Source of the DNA: Hydrogenophaga aromaticivorans
GTDB lineage: Bacteria > Pseudomonadota > Gammaproteobacteria > Burkholderiales > Burkholderiaceae_C
Direction: 5' to 3'
Assembly (NCBI RefSeq): GCF_013387465.1
Contig: NZ_VYGV01000006.1
Location: 33,638 to 97,637, forward strand
Length of the DNA stretch: 64,000 nt
Part shown: positions 8,045 through 16,671 of the stretch, piece by piece
Layout of the letters: each line of letters starts with the position of its first letter
Numbering within the stretch: the stretch's first letter is position 1
The notes under the pieces: generated by a model
The model's input: only the letters and a program-made list of their open reading frames with translations
What the model was told of the DNA's origin: nothing
Databases searched by the model: none
Position numbers and translations under genes: made by a program

Positions 8045-8599
8045 TCAGGCGATGTCGAAGGCGTGGAAGCCGAACTGCCCGCGCCGTCGGTCGGCGAAGT
8101 AGTGTTCCAGCGTTTCCCGGACGGTGCGGAACGCGATCTCGTCCCAGGGGATCTGGTCTTCGGTGAACAGCCGGGCCTCGATGGTCTCGAAGCCGGGGTT
8201 GAATTGTTTGCTGAGCAGGCGGGCGCGGTAGTACAGGTGCACCTGGCCCACGCGCGCCACGTTCATGAGCGTGAAGAGCTCGCCCAGCTCGATCTGCGCG
8301 CCGGCCTCTTCGTCGGTTTCGCGCAGCGCGCCTTCGGCCGTGGTTTCGCCCAGTTCCATGAAGCCGGCGGGCAGGGTCCACTTGCCACGGCGCGGTTCGA
8401 TGTTGCGCAGGCAGAGCAGCACGTATTCACCCGTCTCGCCCCAGACTGGCACGGTGCCCACGACATTGAGCGGGTTTTCATAGTGGACGGTGTGGCAGAC
8501 GGTGCAGATGGCGCGGGGTTTGGTGTCACCGTCGTCGGGCAGTCGGTAGGTGACGGCGGCGCCGCATTCTCTGCAGTGTTGGATGGGGCTGCGGTGCAT
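8045..8599 (-). CDS. Nudix hydrolase with N-terminal zinc ribbon
   Basis: The 184-residue product begins with a zinc-ribbon-like pair (CREC near residue 9 and CTVC near residue 34). It then carries a complete Nudix box, GFMELGE to RETDEEAGA, which fits GX5EX7REUXEEXGU. It should hydrolyse a nucleoside diphosphate linked to another moiety, such as ADP-ribose, a dinucleotide or NADH, using Mg2+. The zinc-ribbon-plus-Nudix layout recalls NudC-type or ADP-ribose pyrophosphatases. I chose the ATG at 8597-8599 because the ribbon begins right after it, although the frame extends to 8785. It is convergent with the DUF3820 gene and downstream of the TRAP gene terminator. Confidence 0.87.
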   Translation of the reverse strand: MHRSPIQHCRECGAAVTYRLPDDGDTKPRAICTVCHTVHYENPLNVVGTVPVWGETGEYVLLCLRNIEPRRGKWTLPAGFMELGETTAEGALRETDEEAGAQIELGELFTLMNVARVGQVHLYYRARLLSKQFNPGFETIEARLFTEDQIPWDEIAFRTVRETLEHYFADRRRGQFGFHAFDIA

Positions 8600-8620
8600 G
8601 TCGCAAAGTGTAGGGGAAAT

Positions 8621-8648
8621 GAAAAAGGGCCCCTTGCGGAGCCCTTCA
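8621..8648 (-). terminator. Rho-independent terminator of the TRAP binding-protein gene
   Basis: Read leftwards, AAGGGCTCC pairs with GGGGCCCTT (one G-U pair) around a GCAA loop and is followed by TTTTTC. It lies 38 bases after the TRAP gene stop and before the Nudix start, so it insulates the two. Confidence 0.85.
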
Positions 8649-8685
8649 AGACACAGGGGTGCAAGGCACCCGGCGCAGGAGGCGA

Positions 8686-9738
8686 TCAGCCCTTGGCGGT
8701 CTTGCCGTGTTTGGCGATCAGCGACTTGGCGGTGTCCAGCAGTTGTTTGCCGTTGAAGCCGCGCTTGTCCATGTCCTGCATCCACTCCACTTCCACCAGA
8801 CGCGCCTTGCGCTTGAATTCCTGCGCTTCGGCGGCGGGGATGGTGTAGATGCTGTTGCCCAGCTTGACGGCCGACTCGCGGCCGGGCGCGTCGCCACCCT
8901 GCTGCACCTTGCCCAGCCAGGCCGAGGTTTCCATGCCGGAGTTCTTGTCGATGACGGCCTTGAGGTCGGCGGGCAGTGCGTTGTATTTGGCCTTGTTCAT
9001 GGCCAGGATGAAGGTCGTGGTGTACAGCGCGCCGCCCGCCGGGTCAAACTCGCTGTGGAACTTGGCCAGTTCCTGCACCTTGACGGCCGGCACCACTTCC
9101 CAGGGGATCACGCAGCCGTTGATGACGCCTTTGGAGAGCGCGTCGGGAATCTGCGGCAGCGGCATGCCCACGGGCGAAGCGCCGAGGTAGCCGAGCATCT
9201 TGGTGATCTGGCGGGTCGGGCCGCGCACCTTGGAGCCTTTGAGGTCTTCGGCGGTCTTGATCTGCTTGTCGCGCATGTGGAAAATGCCGGGCCCGTGCAC
9301 CTGCAGGGCGATGGGGTGCACATCCTTGAACTCGTCCTGGGCCACGGTCTGCACGTATTCCCAGTAAGCCTTGGAAGTGGCTTCGGCGTTGTTCATCATG
9401 AACGGCAGCTCGAACACTTCGATGCGCGGGAAGCGGCCCGGCGTGTTGCCCGGCAGGGTCCAGACGATGTCGACCACGCCGTCCTTGGCCTGGTCGTACA
9501 GCTGCACCGGCGAACCACCGAGCTGCATGGCAGGGTAGGCCTCGAACTTGATGCGGCCGCCCGAGTCCTTGGTGACCTTGTCCATCCAGGCCTTGTGCAT
9601 GTTCAGCCACACATTGGACTGTGGCGACATGAAGGTGTGGAACTTGAGGGTGACGGTTTGCTGGGCAAAGCCGACGAGCGCCGGGGCGCCGAAGGCCACG
9701 GCCGCGCCGGACTGGAGCAGGGTTCTGCGCTGGATCAT
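8686..9738 (-). CDS. TRAP transporter substrate-binding protein (DctP family), Tat-exported
   Basis: The 350-residue periplasmic protein should bind a carboxylate-type ligand for a TRAP transporter. It starts with a twin-arginine signal, MIQRRTLLQSGAAVAFG, ending near AQQ. It then shows the DctP fold signatures SPQSNVWLNMHKAWMDKV, GVVDIVWTLPGNTPGRFP, and GPTRQITKMLGYLGASPVGMP, where the arginine is the usual carboxylate-binding residue. An AGGAG site fixes the ATG at 9736-9738. No DctQ or DctM membrane subunits lie beside it, so it must work with subunits encoded elsewhere. This orphan arrangement is common in Burkholderiales. Confidence 0.92.
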   Translation of the reverse strand: MIQRRTLLQSGAAVAFGAPALVGFAQQTVTLKFHTFMSPQSNVWLNMHKAWMDKVTKDSGGRIKFEAYPAMQLGGSPVQLYDQAKDGVVDIVWTLPGNTPGRFPRIEVFELPFMMNNAEATSKAYWEYVQTVAQDEFKDVHPIALQVHGPGIFHMRDKQIKTAEDLKGSKVRGPTRQITKMLGYLGASPVGMPLPQIPDALSKGVINGCVIPWEVVPAVKVQELAKFHSEFDPAGGALYTTTFILAMNKAKYNALPADLKAVIDKNSGMETSAWLGKVQQGGDAPGRESAVKLGNSIYTIPAAEAQEFKRKARLVEVEWMQDMDKRGFNGKQLLDTAKSLIAKHGKTAKG

Positions 9739-9872
9739 GGGGGGGAATCTCCTGGTGATGAAAGAAGGATGCCGGTCAAAGCAGGGCTTTGGGCGATGGT
9801 GAAACATAGTGCCTACAGACCTGGTACCGCTACGGGTGAAACCCGCAGAAAGCGTGCCGGTCAAGGCGTCGG

Positions 9873-10505
9873 CTATGTGCTTGAGGATCTCTCCAGGACC
9901 ACATGCAGTTCGTTGTATGCAAACACGTTGCCGATCCAACGGAGATTGAACGGAAAGTAACTCGTGTGAACCAGTCGCCAACGGCTCTTATCACCCATTG
10001 CCTTCCGGATGACATCGAGATCAACGTACGTACGATGGGTGGGATCGATTTTGAACCCCGCACGTCCCGGTACGCCGATGACGGCGCGTGTGATGTCGGG
10101 TTCGGTGGCCAGGAGCAGCTTGCGGAGAATCTCGGCGGGTTGGTCAAAATGTTCGAGCACATGGCTCAGGAAGAGCGTGCGGACCCGACCTTTCCAGTTT
10201 ACCGAGGACAGGGTCCAGTCATCGGCAAATCCGTTGTACCAGCGGACGTCCAGTCCCTGTTGCTGGCAGTACTGCACCGTGGCCTCGTTGTACTCGACAC
10301 CCAGCGAGCCTTCGGGCAGTGCCCGCAGCAGTTCGCCGATGCCGCAACCAAAGTCCAGGGCCGGCCCCCGAGAAAGCCGAGCGGCCTGCCGGATGTACAT
10401 TTTGCGAATGAAGCGCCGGAAAGCGCTGCGTTGAACCTGGTAGCGCGTGTAGGACTGGTCATAGACCGCATGGCCCTCGCCAGTCGGGGGGCTGGAATTG
10501 CTCAT
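9873..10505 (-). CDS. SAM-dependent methyltransferase of the glycosylation operon
   Basis: The 210-residue product is a class I methyltransferase. It has a SAM-binding GPALDFGCGIGELLRALP motif, the acidic GVEYNEATVQYC strand end and LFLSHVLEHFDQP, the typical HVLEH post-motif II of methyltransferases acting on sugars and lipids. It is the last gene of a leftward operon, and its ATG overlaps the stop of the small transporter gene (ATGA). I infer that it methylates a sugar residue or lipid-linked glycan made by the upstream glycosyltransferases. The start at 10503-10505 rather than 10565 is set by that coupling. Confidence 0.82.
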   Translation of the reverse strand: MSNSSPPTGEGHAVYDQSYTRYQVQRSAFRRFIRKMYIRQAARLSRGPALDFGCGIGELLRALPEGSLGVEYNEATVQYCQQQGLDVRWYNGFADDWTLSSVNWKGRVRTLFLSHVLEHFDQPAEILRKLLLATEPDITRAVIGVPGRAGFKIDPTHRTYVDLDVIRKAMGDKSRWRLVHTSYFPFNLRWIGNVFAYNELHVVLERSSST

Positions 10506-10876
10506 GTGTCCTTGAAAAGGGTGACCATCAATACACCGGCCGTGATCAGGGTCAGTCCGATCCACTGCGGCATGTTCAGTTTTTCATCATAGAAATACCA
10601 GCTCACGGCGGCCATGGTCAGGTAGAAGAATGAGCCGGATATCGCGAATGCGACCGACAGCCGCTCCTGGGTCAGGACAAACCACCAGACCACATAGCCC
10701 ATTCCTTGCAGGGCCAGCGCAGCGATGACCACCGGGGAGGTCGCTGCCGACAGCACGAAAGCGAATGGACCATCGGTCTTCAGGACGCTCACGACGTCAC
10801 CGACCCCTCGCTTCAAGATCAGCTGGCTGCCGATGGTGACGAAGGTGACGATCAGGACGAGAACAAAAGTGGGCAT
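10502..10876 (-). CDS. EamA/SMR-like four-helix membrane protein, candidate lipid-linked sugar flippase
   Basis: The 124-residue product has four predicted membrane helices: about residues 2-20, 35-66 with a short break, 72-94, and 101-121. It fits the small multidrug resistance / EamA half-size fold seen in ArnE/ArnF-type undecaprenyl-phosphoaminosugar flippases. It sits three bases downstream of a glycosyltransferase and overlaps the methyltransferase, which supports a role in moving a lipid-linked sugar across the inner membrane. A drug exporter of the same fold is the alternative but fits the context less well. Confidence 0.75.
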   Translation of the reverse strand: MPTFVLVLIVTFVTIGSQLILKRGVGDVVSVLKTDGPFAFVLSAATSPVVIAALALQGMGYVVWWFVLTQERLSVAFAISGSFFYLTMAAVSWYFYDEKLNMPQWIGLTLITAGVLMVTLFKDT

Positions 10877-10879
10877 GCT

Positions 10880-11692
10880 TCAGCTTTCGTTGCTGGAATA
10901 GGCGATGGCATAGGTCCTGGCGATGATGTGGGCCAGGGGGCGGGGCCAGAGACGGCAGAGCATTTCCAGGTCTTCTCTTGTTCGATGGCCTTCATGGATG
11001 CCCTCGGTCGTGCCGCTTTCTGCATGGATGCGATGGTGCATCAATGTGTCCCGGACCCAGACAAACCCGCCGGGCTCTTCGGCTTTGCGTATCCACGCTG
11101 CCCAATCCATGTTTACGTGGTAACCGTCGGCGAAATGGGTCTGGCCTGGCCGGGTGCGGAAGGTGACCGAGGGGCACGGGATCGGACAGCCAAAACGCAG
11201 GCAGTTCATTTTTGACCACTTGCTGGAAATTTCTCGCCGACCCAGAAAGCCCAACAGGAGCAGCACCTGCTTGATGTTCAGCAGAAGGGTGTGCTCCCGC
11301 ACATCCTCGCCGACGAGTTCCGCGTAGTTGGTGAACACCATGGACGGTTCGTGCGCCTGTTGAGCGGCAAGCATGACCCGTTCGGCGTAGCCGGGCAGGT
11401 ACACGTCGTCCTGATGAGCGACGGTGACCCAATCGGTCTTGATCTGCGCCAGTCCCTCGTTCCAGTCGTGGGCCATGCCCTTGTTGGGGCCATGAATATG
11501 GCACTCGGCGCCGAAACGTTTCGCCAGCTCAAAGAGCCCGTCATGGGGTGTGGAGCTGGAGATCAGGATGCCGGACGGTGCGGATTGGCGCACCAGCGAC
11601 TCCAGACAGTCGCTGAGGTAAGGGGAGTTCCCGTAGGCTGGGACCAGAAAAGTATGGCTGGGCGGCGCCGAAGACCCGTCATCTGGCCTCAT
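10880..11692 (-). CDS. Glycosyltransferase family 2 (soluble)
   Basis: The 270-residue product has a GT-A fold start HTFLVPAYGNSPYLSDCLESL, an NKGMAHDWNEG segment and the metal/nucleotide-binding VTVAHQDDVYLPGY motif, in which QDD takes the place of DxD. Later comes DWAAWIRKAEEPGGF, typical of family 2 enzymes that build surface glycans. The start is set by the ATGA overlap with the preceding glycosyltransferase stop at 11689. The open frame running to 11926 is read-through and not the true start. The sugar and acceptor are unknown. Confidence 0.85.
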   Translation of the reverse strand: MRPDDGSSAPPSHTFLVPAYGNSPYLSDCLESLVRQSAPSGILISSSTPHDGLFELAKRFGAECHIHGPNKGMAHDWNEGLAQIKTDWVTVAHQDDVYLPGYAERVMLAAQQAHEPSMVFTNYAELVGEDVREHTLLLNIKQVLLLLGFLGRREISSKWSKMNCLRFGCPIPCPSVTFRTRPGQTHFADGYHVNMDWAAWIRKAEEPGGFVWVRDTLMHHRIHAESGTTEGIHEGHRTREDLEMLCRLWPRPLAHIIARTYAIAYSSNES

Positions 11693-12741
11693 GGTGAAGG
11701 TCTTTCTGGCTGGCGCAAGGTTGGGGCCGATCGGTAGAGGCGCTTGTGAATGGGCAGCCTGGGCACCGACTGGGTGTCGTGGGAGATGAAGGCCAGCAAG
11801 AGCTGGAGTCCCAGCAGCAAAGGCAATGCGGCCAGCATGACGGTACCTGCCGAGCTGACCACTTGCATGGAGGCGGACAAGGTCCATTGGTATGCACCGA
11901 ACAGCAGACCAAAAACTGTCAGGCACGTACCCAGCAGCAGGTGAAATGAAGCCGCGGAGAGGTCGCGGAGGAAGTAGTTGTAGAAGATGCGCTTGCCGAA
12001 GTTGCGCAGGTGCTTGAGCATGAATTCACCCAGAATGGATCGGATGCGCAGGTTGCTGACCTCGTCGGCGTAGTGGGCGTCCATGGGAATGTCCATGACC
12101 ACGCAGCGCATGATGTTGAGCCGGAACAGCATGTCGCTTTCGAAGAAATACCGCTGACTGATCTTGTCGAATGGCAGATGGCTCGCGACCCGGGCATGTA
12201 TGGCGGTGTAGCCATTGGTCGGATCGAAGATGTCCCAGTAGCCCGTGGAGAATTTCGACATGAATGAAAGCAGGGCATTGCCGAGCAAGCGGATGCCGGG
12301 CATGCGACCGATGTTCGTCAGATCGTAGAAGCGGTTGCCTTTGGTGTAGTCGGCCAGGCCCTCCAGAATCGGTGCCACGAATTGCGGCAGCAGTTCGGGC
12401 GCCATCTGGCCGTCGCCATCGACCTTGACCAGGATGTGGCATCCGTCGTCAATGGCAGCCTGGTATCCGCTCATGGTCGCACCGCCCACGCCAAGATTCT
12501 GCGGGTTGAAGATGACTTTCACCCGCGGGTCGCTGCAATTCTGCTGAACGTGGTGTCCCGATGCTTGCGGGCACGCGTCATCGACCACGTAGATGGCGTC
12601 GACTTCCGGCCCCAGCCGCCGTATCACATCCAGCACCTGTGCTTTGACTTTGTAGGCCGGGATGACGGCGGCGATCTTGACCGTCTCTGGTGGAGTCTGG
12701 AAAACTGGATCCATGCGATGCAATCGTTCTGCCTCACCCAT
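11689..12741 (-). CDS. Membrane-anchored polyprenyl-phosphate glycosyltransferase (DPM1/GtrB-like family 2)
   Basis: The 350-residue product begins with the dolichol-phosphate-mannose-synthase-like core KIAAVIPAYKVKAQVLDVI, VDAIYVVDDACPQASG, NLGVGGATMSGYQAA and VKVDGDGQMAPEL (DGDGQ metal site). Near residues 270-320 there are two hydrophobic segments that anchor it in the inner membrane. This layout is that of enzymes making polyprenyl-phosphate-linked sugars such as GtrB. It overlaps the upstream membrane protein by 8 bases and the downstream glycosyltransferase by 4. I infer that it supplies the lipid-linked sugar that the flippase and the large membrane protein then use. Confidence 0.85.
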   Translation of the reverse strand: MGEAERLHRMDPVFQTPPETVKIAAVIPAYKVKAQVLDVIRRLGPEVDAIYVVDDACPQASGHHVQQNCSDPRVKVIFNPQNLGVGGATMSGYQAAIDDGCHILVKVDGDGQMAPELLPQFVAPILEGLADYTKGNRFYDLTNIGRMPGIRLLGNALLSFMSKFSTGYWDIFDPTNGYTAIHARVASHLPFDKISQRYFFESDMLFRLNIMRCVVMDIPMDAHYADEVSNLRIRSILGEFMLKHLRNFGKRIFYNYFLRDLSAASFHLLLGTCLTVFGLLFGAYQWTLSASMQVVSSAGTVMLAALPLLLGLQLLLAFISHDTQSVPRLPIHKRLYRSAPTLRQPERPSP

Positions 12742-14068
12742 GGTCGGCTAGCCGCGCGGGCGAACGGTGCCTCCAGACGACCTGCCGGAACACCGACACG
12801 ACGAACGCGGTGCCCAACAGGGCGCTGGTCACCAGATAGGGCAGGAAGTACCTCGCCTGGAAGAAGAACGGGAAATGGGTCAACCGGAGGTAGATGTAGA
12901 GAAACAACGGGAGCGCAACGAATGCCATGGCAGAACCCGCGAACAGCGCGGCCTGTCTGGTCACGGCAATGCCTTTCGACAGGGCAATCACCAGGTAGAT
13001 CAATGACAGCCCGGACAGGATCAGGACGTAGGTGGGAAGGTACATGAACGCGTGGGGCAGGTTCCAGTCGACGAGGGTTCTCCAGCCCGGGCTGGCGGTG
13101 CTGTGCGTGAACTGGGCATATACCATGTTCATGTTGACGAAAAATGAGCGATCACCGAGCCGTCTGATCAACATGTCCCGCATCGAACCATCACTGGGTC
13201 CTCCTCCTCGCACGCCGTTGACGGCTGCAACCATGGCGGCGTAGATCAACACGGTACACAGGCCATAGACCAGCACACGCAACAAGCGTTGGCGCCAGGG
13301 TAGCGGTGTCCTGAGCAGTTCAGACACGCCCAGGATCACCACGAGCAGCAGGGCGGTTGGCTTGACAGACAAGACCAGCGCACTCAACAAGGACGCGCAA
13401 GCCAGGAACACTGCCTGGTTCTTCAATGGGTAAAGGAAGCGCACATAGACGAAGATCCCGAGAAGCACGGCGACCAACACAAAGACCTCGGGGTTGAATA
13501 CCGTGGCCATGTAGACATAGATGGGGGCTTGTGCTGTGACAGCGACCAACATGGCCGCGAGCAGGGGTGGCACGCCAAGGTGCATGGCCAGCAGCGCGAC
13601 GAGCAGCAGACCCACGAAGCCCCAGACCATGTTCGTGAGCTTGGCCAGGTGGAAGTCGTTGTCCACGGGAACCAACGCCTTCACCGCGCTGGACAGCCAA
13701 GCCGTCAAGAGGTAGTAGGTCGGCAGGTAGGAACTGGCGGTATTTTCGAGGGACCAGCCATCGCTTTCGATCTTGCCACTGGGTGAGCAGGTCATGCCCT
13801 GCATGACAACAGGGCTGCTTCCGCAGGCCCAGATCTCCAGTGACCGGTTGTCAATGCGCTCATAGACGGCCGGGACCTTGTTCCAGTGGTAGATCTTGTA
13901 CCAATAATCGAAATGGGTGTGTTCGTCGTACGGCGAGTGGTAGTCCAGCTTCATTCTCTGGGCGATATTGTTCATGCCCCAGAGAAGGCTGGCGGCGAGC
14001 ACCAGCAACCCTAGAAAACTGTTCAGTAGATGAAAGTGTTTCTTTGAAACAAGGGGTTGAAACGTCAT
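12734..14068 (-). CDS. Polytopic membrane protein, GT-C / DUF2142-like glycosyltransferase candidate
   Basis: The 444-residue product has about ten predicted membrane helices and, after the first helix, an extracytoplasmic loop with DEHTHFDYWYKIYHW, the acidic motif position typical of GT-C enzymes that use lipid-linked sugars. A second long loop (residues 85-115) contains a CSPSGKIESDGWS stretch. DUF2142 or glycosyltransferase-39-like proteins are my best match, without a clear family name. It is the first gene of the leftward glycosylation operon and begins 22 bases downstream of the FAH hydrolase stop. Base composition here and in the next genes appears less GC-rich than in the flanks, which hints at acquisition. 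Confidence 0.68.
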   Translation of the reverse strand: MTFQPLVSKKHFHLLNSFLGLLVLAASLLWGMNNIAQRMKLDYHSPYDEHTHFDYWYKIYHWNKVPAVYERIDNRSLEIWACGSSPVVMQGMTCSPSGKIESDGWSLENTASSYLPTYYLLTAWLSSAVKALVPVDNDFHLAKLTNMVWGFVGLLLVALLAMHLGVPPLLAAMLVAVTAQAPIYVYMATVFNPEVFVLVAVLLGIFVYVRFLYPLKNQAVFLACASLLSALVLSVKPTALLLVVILGVSELLRTPLPWRQRLLRVLVYGLCTVLIYAAMVAAVNGVRGGGPSDGSMRDMLIRRLGDRSFFVNMNMVYAQFTHSTASPGWRTLVDWNLPHAFMYLPTYVLILSGLSLIYLVIALSKGIAVTRQAALFAGSAMAFVALPLFLYIYLRLTHFPFFFQARYFLPYLVTSALLGTAFVVSVFRQVVWRHRSPARLADHG

Positions 14069-14090
14069 AAGGTTGAGTCGAGCCCCGCAG

Positions 14091-14786
14091 TCAGGTCACT
14101 TTGACCGTGATCGGGGTCAGGCCGTCCACCCCACCGGTCATGGTGTCGCCCTTGACCACCGCGGCCACGCCTTCGGGGGTGCCGGTGTAGATCAGGTCGC
14201 CCGGCTGCAGCTCCCAGGCATTGGACAGGTGTTCGATGGTCTCGGCGATGTTCCAGATGAGTTTGCTCACGTTGCTGCGTTGCCGGTCGCTGCCGTTGAC
14301 CTGCACCCAGATCGCGGCGCTGGCGATGTCGCCCGCCTCGGCAGCGGGGGTGATGGGGCCGATGGGAGCGGACTGGTCGTAGCCCTTGCCGATGCACCAG
14401 GGACGGCCCTGCTTCTTCATCTCGTTCTGCAGGTCACGCCGCGTCATGTCCAGGCCGACCGCGTACCCAAAGATGTGTTTCGCTGCGTCTTCGGCACGGA
14501 TGCCGCGGCCACCCTGGCCGATGGCGACCACGAGCTCGATCTCGTGGTGCAGGTTGGACGTGAGCGTGGGATAGGGAATGACCGCGGTCTTGCCGGCTTC
14601 GGCGACAACGATGGCGTCGGCCGGTTTGAGGAAGAAGAACGGCGGCTCGCGGCCGGTGAAGCCCATCTCTTTGGCGTGTTCTTCGTAGTTGCGGCCCACG
14701 CAGTAGATGCGGTGGACCGGGAAGCGTTCGGCGCGGCCGACCACGGGCACGGAGACGACGGGCGGCGGGGTGAAAACGTAGCTCAT
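14091..14786 (-). CDS. Fumarylacetoacetate hydrolase (FAH) family protein
   Basis: The 231-residue product is in the FAH family of C-C bond hydrolases and decarboxylases acting on 2-oxo acids. Signatures are IYCVGRNYEEHAKEMGF, PPFFFLKPADAIV, LHHEIELVVAIG (with the E-x-E metal ligands), GYAVGLDMTRRDLQ, GKGYDQSAPIGP and the C-terminal GDLIYTGTPEGVAAV. It resembles fumarylpyruvate or acylpyruvate hydrolases. An AGGA site precedes the ATG. It follows the ferredoxin gene by 76 bases in the Rieske cluster, so it may act late in that pathway on a ring-cleavage product. That role is inferred from position. Confidence 0.88.
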   Translation of the reverse strand: MSYVFTPPPVVSVPVVGRAERFPVHRIYCVGRNYEEHAKEMGFTGREPPFFFLKPADAIVVAEAGKTAVIPYPTLTSNLHHEIELVVAIGQGGRGIRAEDAAKHIFGYAVGLDMTRRDLQNEMKKQGRPWCIGKGYDQSAPIGPITPAAEAGDIASAAIWVQVNGSDRQRSNVSKLIWNIAETIEHLSNAWELQPGDLIYTGTPEGVAAVVKGDTMTGGVDGLTPITVKVT

Positions 14787-14862
14787 GGCGGGTTCCTGGC
14801 GGCTGGCGGGCAGCGGGTGGCGTGAGTTCGGGTGCCCAGCAGTATAGGCAACCGGTGCCCGC

Positions 14863-15186
14863 TCAATACTGCGAAGCCGGCAGGCGCAGTTCGATGCCGT
14901 CGAGTTCCGGTGTGAGCACGATCTGGCAGCTCAGCCGGCTGCCGGGTGCGCGCGGCGATGCCGTGAATTCGAGCATGCCTTGTTCGTCATTGCCGGGCTC
15001 GGGGAGCCGGTCTGCCCAGGGAGCATCGACGATCACATGGCAGGTGGCGCAGGTGAGCGTGCCGCCGCAGTCGGCTGCGATGCCGCTCACGTTGGCGGCG
15101 ACGGCGGCTTCCATGATGCTCTGGCCCGGTTTGCCCTGGATGTCCTGTACCGACTGGTCGGCGGCGATGAAACGGATGTGGATCAT
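14863..15186 (-). CDS. [2Fe-2S] ferredoxin (adrenodoxin type)
   Basis: The 107-residue protein carries the 2Fe-2S ligand motif ADCGGTLTCATCHVIV (C-x5-C-x2-C) and a fourth cysteine in SRLSCQIVLTPELDG, as in adrenodoxin/putidaredoxin-type electron carriers. It starts six bases after the glutamine-synthetase-like gene and is two genes after the Rieske oxygenase, so it very likely passes electrons to that oxygenase. No matching ferredoxin reductase is encoded nearby, so one must be shared from elsewhere. Confidence 0.9.
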   Translation of the reverse strand: MIHIRFIAADQSVQDIQGKPGQSIMEAAVAANVSGIAADCGGTLTCATCHVIVDAPWADRLPEPGNDEQGMLEFTASPRAPGSRLSCQIVLTPELDGIELRLPASQY

Positions 15187-15192
15187 GGGGTG

Positions 15193-16671
15193 TCAGATTC
15201 GGCTGAAGTATTCGCGGCGGTCGAAGTCGGTCTTGTCCTTGGCGTCGGCGTGGCGGTCGATCTCTTGTTGTTTGATGCGGCAGAAATGGTGCACGACATC
15301 GGCGCCCAGCCCGGCGATGAGCGCGGTGTCTGCGCGCAGGCATCCCAGTGCGTGGCCGAGGGTGTCGGGGATTTTGGGGTGATCGGCGGCGTAGGGTGTC
15401 TCGCAGGCGGGTGGTGGTTCGAGGCCGCGGGCCAGTCCGTCGAGCCCGGCGTGGATCTGCGCCGCCATGTACAGGTAGGGGTTGGCGGCTGGCTCGCCGA
15501 TGCGGTTCTCGATGCGGGTGGCCTGGTCGCCCGACCCGCCGACCACGCGCAACATGGCGCCGCGGTTGTCCTGCCCCCAGATCATGCTCTGGGGGGCCAG
15601 CGCGTTCGGGCGGAAGCGGCCGAAGCCGTTGACGGTGGGTGTGCACAGCGCGGTCATGCCTTCGGCGTGCGCCAGCAGGCCGGCGAGCCAGTGGGCACCG
15701 GCGTCCGACAGCGTGTGGCGCGCGTCGGCGCGGCCGCTGCCGGGCGCGGGCGATTCGCGCACGCAGGCGTTGCCGCCGGTGGCCAGATCCACCAGCGACT
15801 GGTGCAGGTGCCAGCCGCTGGACATGATGTGGGGAAACGGCGGGCGGCACATGAAGGTGGCGTGGTAGCCCGCTCGGCGCAGGGCCTGGCGCACGCCGTT
15901 GCGGAACAGCACCATCTGGTCGGCGGCGGTGAGCGCGTCGGTGGCGTCGAACACGGCTTCCACCTGGCTGGGGCCGAGTTCGATTTCCAGCGACTGCAAC
16001 GGCAGGCCCAGCGCCTGCGCCGTGTGCATCACGATGGCCAGCGGCTCGTCGGCCATGTCGATCATGGCTTCGGACTGCAGGTTGTAGCCGGGGTGGATCA
16101 TTTCCACGCTCGGCGGCAGACCGGGCCAGTCGGCGCGTTCGGGGTCGAGTTGCGGGGTGGTGTCGGTAATGCGGTAGATGTGGAATTCCACTTCGAGCCC
16201 GGTCTTGAGGCCGTAGCCCGCCTGGGCCAGCCGCGCCAGCGCCTGCTGCAGCACGCGGCGGCTGTCCAGCGCCACCGGGGTGGCGTCCTGGAACCAGGGC
16301 TGGCAGCGCAGCCAGCCAGTGCCTTTGCTCCAGGGCAACTCGATGAAGCTCGACGGATCGGGCAGCAGCATCAGGTTGGCCGCGCCGGCAAAGCCGGGCA
16401 GATCGCTGGTGCCGCCGGGCTCAAACACCTTCCAGGCGGTGCGGTCCGCCGTGTCCTTGAGCATCATCGTGCCGACCATGCCCACGCCATCGCGCAGCGC
16501 TTTGATGGCCGCGGGCGCCATCAGTGTCTTGCCGCGCAGCATGCCGTGGACGTCGCACCAGCCCAGGCGCACGCGCTGGATGCCACTGGCTTCGATGAGC
16601 CGGGCGGTTTGTTGGCAAGCCGCTTCCCGGGCCGCGTCGTGCTGCCCGCAGCGTTGGGCGAAATGGCTCAT
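15193..16671 (-). CDS. Glutamine-synthetase-like ligase (gamma-glutamylamide synthetase type)
   Basis: The 492-residue product has the GS catalytic core: KTGLEVEFHIYRI (metal-binding glutamates), HIMSSGWHLHQSL, NGFGRFRPNALAPQS and RIENRIGEPAANPYLYMAAQ. Its N-terminus (QRVRLGWCDVHGMLRGKTLM) is of the GSIII/PuuA-like kind rather than housekeeping GlnA. Family members join glutamate to an amine with ATP, for example in isopropylamine and aniline degradation. Its ATG overlaps the Rieske oxygenase stop (ATGA), so the two are translationally coupled. I infer that it activates or detoxifies an amine before oxygenation. The substrate is not readable from sequence. Confidence 0.83.
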   Translation of the reverse strand: MSHFAQRCGQHDAAREAACQQTARLIEASGIQRVRLGWCDVHGMLRGKTLMAPAAIKALRDGVGMVGTMMLKDTADRTAWKVFEPGGTSDLPGFAGAANLMLLPDPSSFIELPWSKGTGWLRCQPWFQDATPVALDSRRVLQQALARLAQAGYGLKTGLEVEFHIYRITDTTPQLDPERADWPGLPPSVEMIHPGYNLQSEAMIDMADEPLAIVMHTAQALGLPLQSLEIELGPSQVEAVFDATDALTAADQMVLFRNGVRQALRRAGYHATFMCRPPFPHIMSSGWHLHQSLVDLATGGNACVRESPAPGSGRADARHTLSDAGAHWLAGLLAHAEGMTALCTPTVNGFGRFRPNALAPQSMIWGQDNRGAMLRVVGGSGDQATRIENRIGEPAANPYLYMAAQIHAGLDGLARGLEPPPACETPYAADHPKIPDTLGHALGCLRADTALIAGLGADVVHHFCRIKQQEIDRHADAKDKTDFDRREYFSRI

